Part shown: positions 6,451-8,650 of the stretch, piece by piece | Position numbering within the stretch: the first letter of the stretch is position 1 | Layout: the number at the start of each line of letters is the position of its first letter | Source: DATEMK01 sp035275625 | GTDB taxonomy: Bacteria; Bacteroidota; Bacteroidia; AKYH767-A; OLB10 | Assembly: GCA_035275625.1 (NCBI GenBank) | Contig: DATEMK010000532.1 | Coordinates: 1 to 8,650 of the forward strand | DNA: 8,650 nucleotides | Direction: 5' to 3' | Notes under the pieces: model-generated | Seen by the model: the letters and a program-made list of their open reading frames with translations, nothing else | Told to the model about the DNA's origin: nothing | The model's database searches: none | Made by a program: the position numbers and the translations under genes

Positions 6451-7383
6451 ATGAATTTTTTAAAGCTTATCCGTTTACCCAATTTAGTGATTATTGCTTT
6501 AACCCAATATCTTATCCGCCATACCATCATCATTCCCATACTTGCCGCTTATAATTTAACAAGCACGGTTTCTGAAATCAATTTTTTTCTGCTTGTTTTA
6601 TCAACGGTGCTAATTGCAGCAGGCGGATATGTAATAAATGATTATTATGACCTGCAAATTGATTTGATTAATAAGCCGTCAAAAGTTGTTATCGGTAAGC
6701 TAGTCCCTAAAAAACAAAGCATGAATTTTTATGTCGTGCTTACTTTGACCGGCATTGCAATCGGAATTTATCTCTCGTTCTTTCAAAATATTTTTCTTCT
6801 TTGGCAAATTAATATTCTTTCTGTAGCTTTATTATTGCTTTATTCTTCGGTCTTTAAAAAAGTATTTTTGATTGGAAACATTGTTATCTCTATACTCTCA
6901 GCTTTATCGGTTTATTTATTATTAATAATTGAAAAAAATATTTGGATAAACTTTCTGCTTAATCATCCTGATTCTATTAATGCAATTCCGTATCTGATCT
7001 CTGCATATTCGCTGTTTGCATTCATCATCACATGGATTCGTGAAATAGTCAAAGACCTTGAAGACAAAGAAGGCGACCAGGTTTTTAACAGGAAAACATT
7101 ACCAATAATTTCAGGCAACAGTGTTGCAAAGTTGTTTATTGCCTTTCTTATCATGACGGTTTTATTTTCCTTAATGCTGATCCAATACAGGCAGCAACAA
7201 TGGAATGACTGGATTTCGTTTGCTTATGTGGTGGCAGCAATTGAATTACCACTGATCGTTTTGTCTTTTATAACCCTGCGGGCAAATAAGAAAAAAGATT
7301 ATACTGTTTCAAGTCTTTTAACAAAAGGAATTATGCTTACAGGAGTTTTATCCATGCTTGTTTTTTACCTTCGCTATAAATAA
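6451..7383 (+). CDS. UbiA-family membrane prenyltransferase (geranylgeranylglycerol-phosphate geranylgeranyltransferase-like)
   Basis: This is a 310-residue integral membrane prenyltransferase. UbiA enzymes move a polyprenyl group from its diphosphate to an acceptor, using two Asp-rich Mg-binding motifs. Both are intact: NDYYDLQIDLINKP (about residues 63-76, with D64, D67 and D71) and REIVKDLEDKEGD (about 197-209, with D202, D205 and D209). Eight or nine hydrophobic spans are visible. Bacteroidota members at this locus are usually labelled geranylgeranylglycerol-phosphate geranylgeranyltransferase, after the archaeal ether-lipid enzyme. The acceptor in these bacteria is not established, and other UbiA reactions (quinone or heme O synthesis) cannot be excluded, although those enzymes normally sit in their own gene contexts. 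ATG at 6451 is preferred because it starts with the usual MNFLKLIRLPN and does not overlap kdsC. An upstream in-frame ATG at 6403 would add 16 non-family residues inside kdsC. Confidence 0.85.
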   Translation: MNFLKLIRLPNLVIIALTQYLIRHTIIIPILAAYNLTSTVSEINFFLLVLSTVLIAAGGYVINDYYDLQIDLINKPSKVVIGKLVPKKQSMNFYVVLTLTGIAIGIYLSFFQNIFLLWQINILSVALLLLYSSVFKKVFLIGNIVISILSALSVYLLLIIEKNIWINFLLNHPDSINAIPYLISAYSLFAFIITWIREIVKDLEDKEGDQVFNRKTLPIISGNSVAKLFIAFLIMTVLFSLMLIQYRQQQWNDWISFAYVVAAIELPLIVLSFITLRANKKKDYTVSSLLTKGIMLTGVLSMLVFYLRYK

Positions 7384-7390
7384 CAGTTAT

Positions 7391-7996
7391 ATGTCATTTT
7401 TTCTGAACCAATTTGAAAATTTTGAAATTATCCTTGCCTCAAAATCACCACGCAGGCACCAGCTTTTAAATGACCTCGGAATCCGCTTTAAAATCATCTC
7501 GAAAGATGTGGATGAATCCTATCCTGATCATTTGCAAAGGGAAGAAGTTGCATTACATCTTGCTTTGAAAAAAGCGAATGCTTTTGAAGAACTCATTCAA
7601 CCTGATCGCACCATTGTAATTACAGCCGATACTATTGTTTGTCTCGTAAAGCAAATAATCGGTAAACCGGATGATTATGATGACGCTGTCAAAATTTTAA
7701 ATAATTTGTCTGGAAAAATGCACGAAGTATTTACAGGCGTTTGCATAAGTTCAAAAATAAAAAGAGCATTATTTTCTGTGAGATCGGAAGTTTATTTTAA
7801 ATCTTTAAGCGAAGATGAAATTCGTTTTTACCTTGGTCATTACAAACCCTTTGATAAAGCTGGAGCGTATGGCATCCAGGATTGGATCGGGCTGATCGGC
7901 ATTGAAAAAATCAATGGATCGTATCATAATATTATGGGTTTGCCCATTAAGGAGGTGTACGAACACCTTTTGAATTTTTCAAAAACACTTTCGTGA
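7391..7996 (+). CDS. maf: Maf-family nucleoside triphosphate pyrophosphatase
   Basis: Maf proteins hydrolyse non-canonical or surplus nucleoside triphosphates to the monophosphate and pyrophosphate in the cytoplasm; the YhdE group prefers dTTP, UTP and modified UTP. This 201-residue protein has the full set of family motifs: ILASKSPRRHQLL (residues 13-25), DVDESYP (39-45), the metal-binding ITADTIV with D80, IIGKPDD (89-95), the conserved FDKAGAYGIQDWIG (154-167), and SYHNIMGLP (177-185). The length is normal for the family. The likely start is ATG 7391, seven bases after the prenyltransferase stop. The in-frame ATG at 7358 would overlap the previous gene and add a tail that does not look like Maf. 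The last bases overlap the start of the transporter gene (GTGA). Confidence 0.92.
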   Translation: MSFFLNQFENFEIILASKSPRRHQLLNDLGIRFKIISKDVDESYPDHLQREEVALHLALKKANAFEELIQPDRTIVITADTIVCLVKQIIGKPDDYDDAVKILNNLSGKMHEVFTGVCISSKIKRALFSVRSEVYFKSLSEDEIRFYLGHYKPFDKAGAYGIQDWIGLIGIEKINGSYHNIMGLPIKEVYEHLLNFSKTLS

Positions 7997-8650
7997 AAAA
8001 AGCTTATTTACAAATGCATCTTGCCATTCTCCTTTGGGGATTCACCGGAATTTTCGGCAAAGCCATCAATATGAATGAAGGAATGATTGTCTGGTATCGC
8101 ATGCTCATTTCCGCTCTTGGATTATTGTTTATTATTCGCCTGAATAAAAAATCAATTTCACTCTCAAGAGCAGCTGTTTTAAAAATTTCTTTGGTCGGAA
8201 TTATTGTGTGCCTGCACTGGATATCATTTTATGCTGCTATTAAAATTTCAAATGTTTCGATTACACTGAGTTGTTTTTCATCTATCACTTTATTTACAGC
8301 TATCCTCGAACCTTTATCGGTAAAAAAGAAACCACATTTATCAGAACTGCTTTTAGGAATAGGTGTAATGATCGGCATCTATATAATCTTTGCATTCCAG
8401 GAATTGTATTTTTGGGGAATAATGATTTCGTTGCTCAGTGCATTTCTCGGTGCATTTTTCACTGTGCTCAACAAAAAATTAGTTGCCGATTATGAACCTC
8501 AAACTGTTACCTTTTATGAACTGGCATCGGGGTTTTTATTTCTTTCAATAGTTCTTCCTTTTTATTTGCAACTAACAAAACAAACTTTTTCAATCCCTTC
8601 TGTTATGGATTCCATTTATTTGTTATTACTGGGATTAATATGCACCACAC
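7993..8650 (+). CDS. EamA/DMT-family transporter (3' partial)
   Basis: This is a drug/metabolite-transporter superfamily membrane protein; family members are exporters or permeases for metabolites, and the substrate cannot be told from sequence. The frame is open for 219 codons to the window edge, about three quarters of the usual 280-300 residues. The first EamA repeat begins with MHLAILLWGFTGIFGKAIN and includes IVWYRMLIS and the segment CLHWISFYAAIKISNVSIT, ending near FTAILEPLSV (E106). The second repeat begins near residue 140 (FWGIMISLLSAFLGAFFTVL). About seven membrane spans are visible of the expected ten. The start is GTG, overlapping the maf stop by four bases (GTGA), which suggests translational coupling. 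The coding frame continues cleanly to the last base of the window. Confidence 0.9.
   Translation, partial: MKKAYLQMHLAILLWGFTGIFGKAINMNEGMIVWYRMLISALGLLFIIRLNKKSISLSRAAVLKISLVGIIVCLHWISFYAAIKISNVSITLSCFSSITLFTAILEPLSVKKKPHLSELLLGIGVMIGIYIIFAFQELYFWGIMISLLSAFLGAFFTVLNKKLVADYEPQTVTFYELASGFLFLSIVLPFYLQLTKQTFSIPSVMDSIYLLLLGLICTT

Noticed and set aside
8271..8495. Plus-strand open frame of 74 codons
   Set aside because: It is an out-of-frame shadow of the EamA transporter, whose frame runs unbroken to the window end.
1..8650. Mobile element, defence island or phage segment
   Set aside because: No transposase, integrase, terminal inverted repeats, tRNA or phage-like gene is present; the rightward genes are ordinary Bacteroidota housekeeping and envelope genes.

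Overview
The window looks like a piece of a chromosome from a Bacteroidota bacterium, probably an environmental or uncultured member of the Flavobacteriia/Chitinophagia/Sphingobacteriia type. Three things point there: a large secreted repeat protein ending in a type IX secretion (T9SS) sorting domain (VFPNPA motif), TAnnTTTG-like promoter boxes with no clear Shine-Dalgarno sequences, and the gene order DUF2520 / KdsC / UbiA-family prenyltransferase / Maf, which I recall as common in this phylum. The DNA is AT-rich, with many A and T runs.

Layout. (1) Positions 1-2557, minus strand: one long open gene that runs off the left edge. It encodes a signal peptide, seven tandem repeats of about 60 residues, a short Ca-loop/SdrD-like domain, two Ig-like or DUF11-like extracellular domains, and the start of a T9SS type A C-terminal sorting domain. 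(2) Positions 2558-2688: a divergent intergenic region with a good Bacteroidota -7 box in front of the rightward genes. (3) Positions 2689-5867, plus strand: a CcmF/CcsA-type cytochrome c heme lyase (TTG start) followed without a gap by a Rossmann/DUF2520 protein. (4) Positions 5868-5939: a short spacer with reiterated TTCGTA words and a possible second promoter. (5) Positions 5940-8650, plus strand: kdsC (KDO-8-phosphate phosphatase), a UbiA-family membrane prenyltransferase, a Maf nucleotide pyrophosphatase, and the first three quarters of an EamA/DMT-type transporter that runs off the right edge. These four are tightly packed (gaps of 10 and 7 bases, then a 4-base overlap) and are probably one operon.

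How the genes fit together. The rightward cluster is mostly cell-envelope and housekeeping metabolism: heme attachment to c-type cytochromes, the last step of KDO synthesis for lipopolysaccharide, a membrane prenyl-lipid reaction, and removal of non-canonical nucleotides. The leftward gene is a separate secreted or surface protein. I see no mobile element, CRISPR array, phage gene, RNA gene or recognisable defence system. The more unusual items are the seven-repeat secreted protein with a heptamer DNA repeat at the sorting-domain junction, the archaeal-lipid-type prenyltransferase paralogue in a bacterial operon, and the conserved but unassigned DUF2520 protein.
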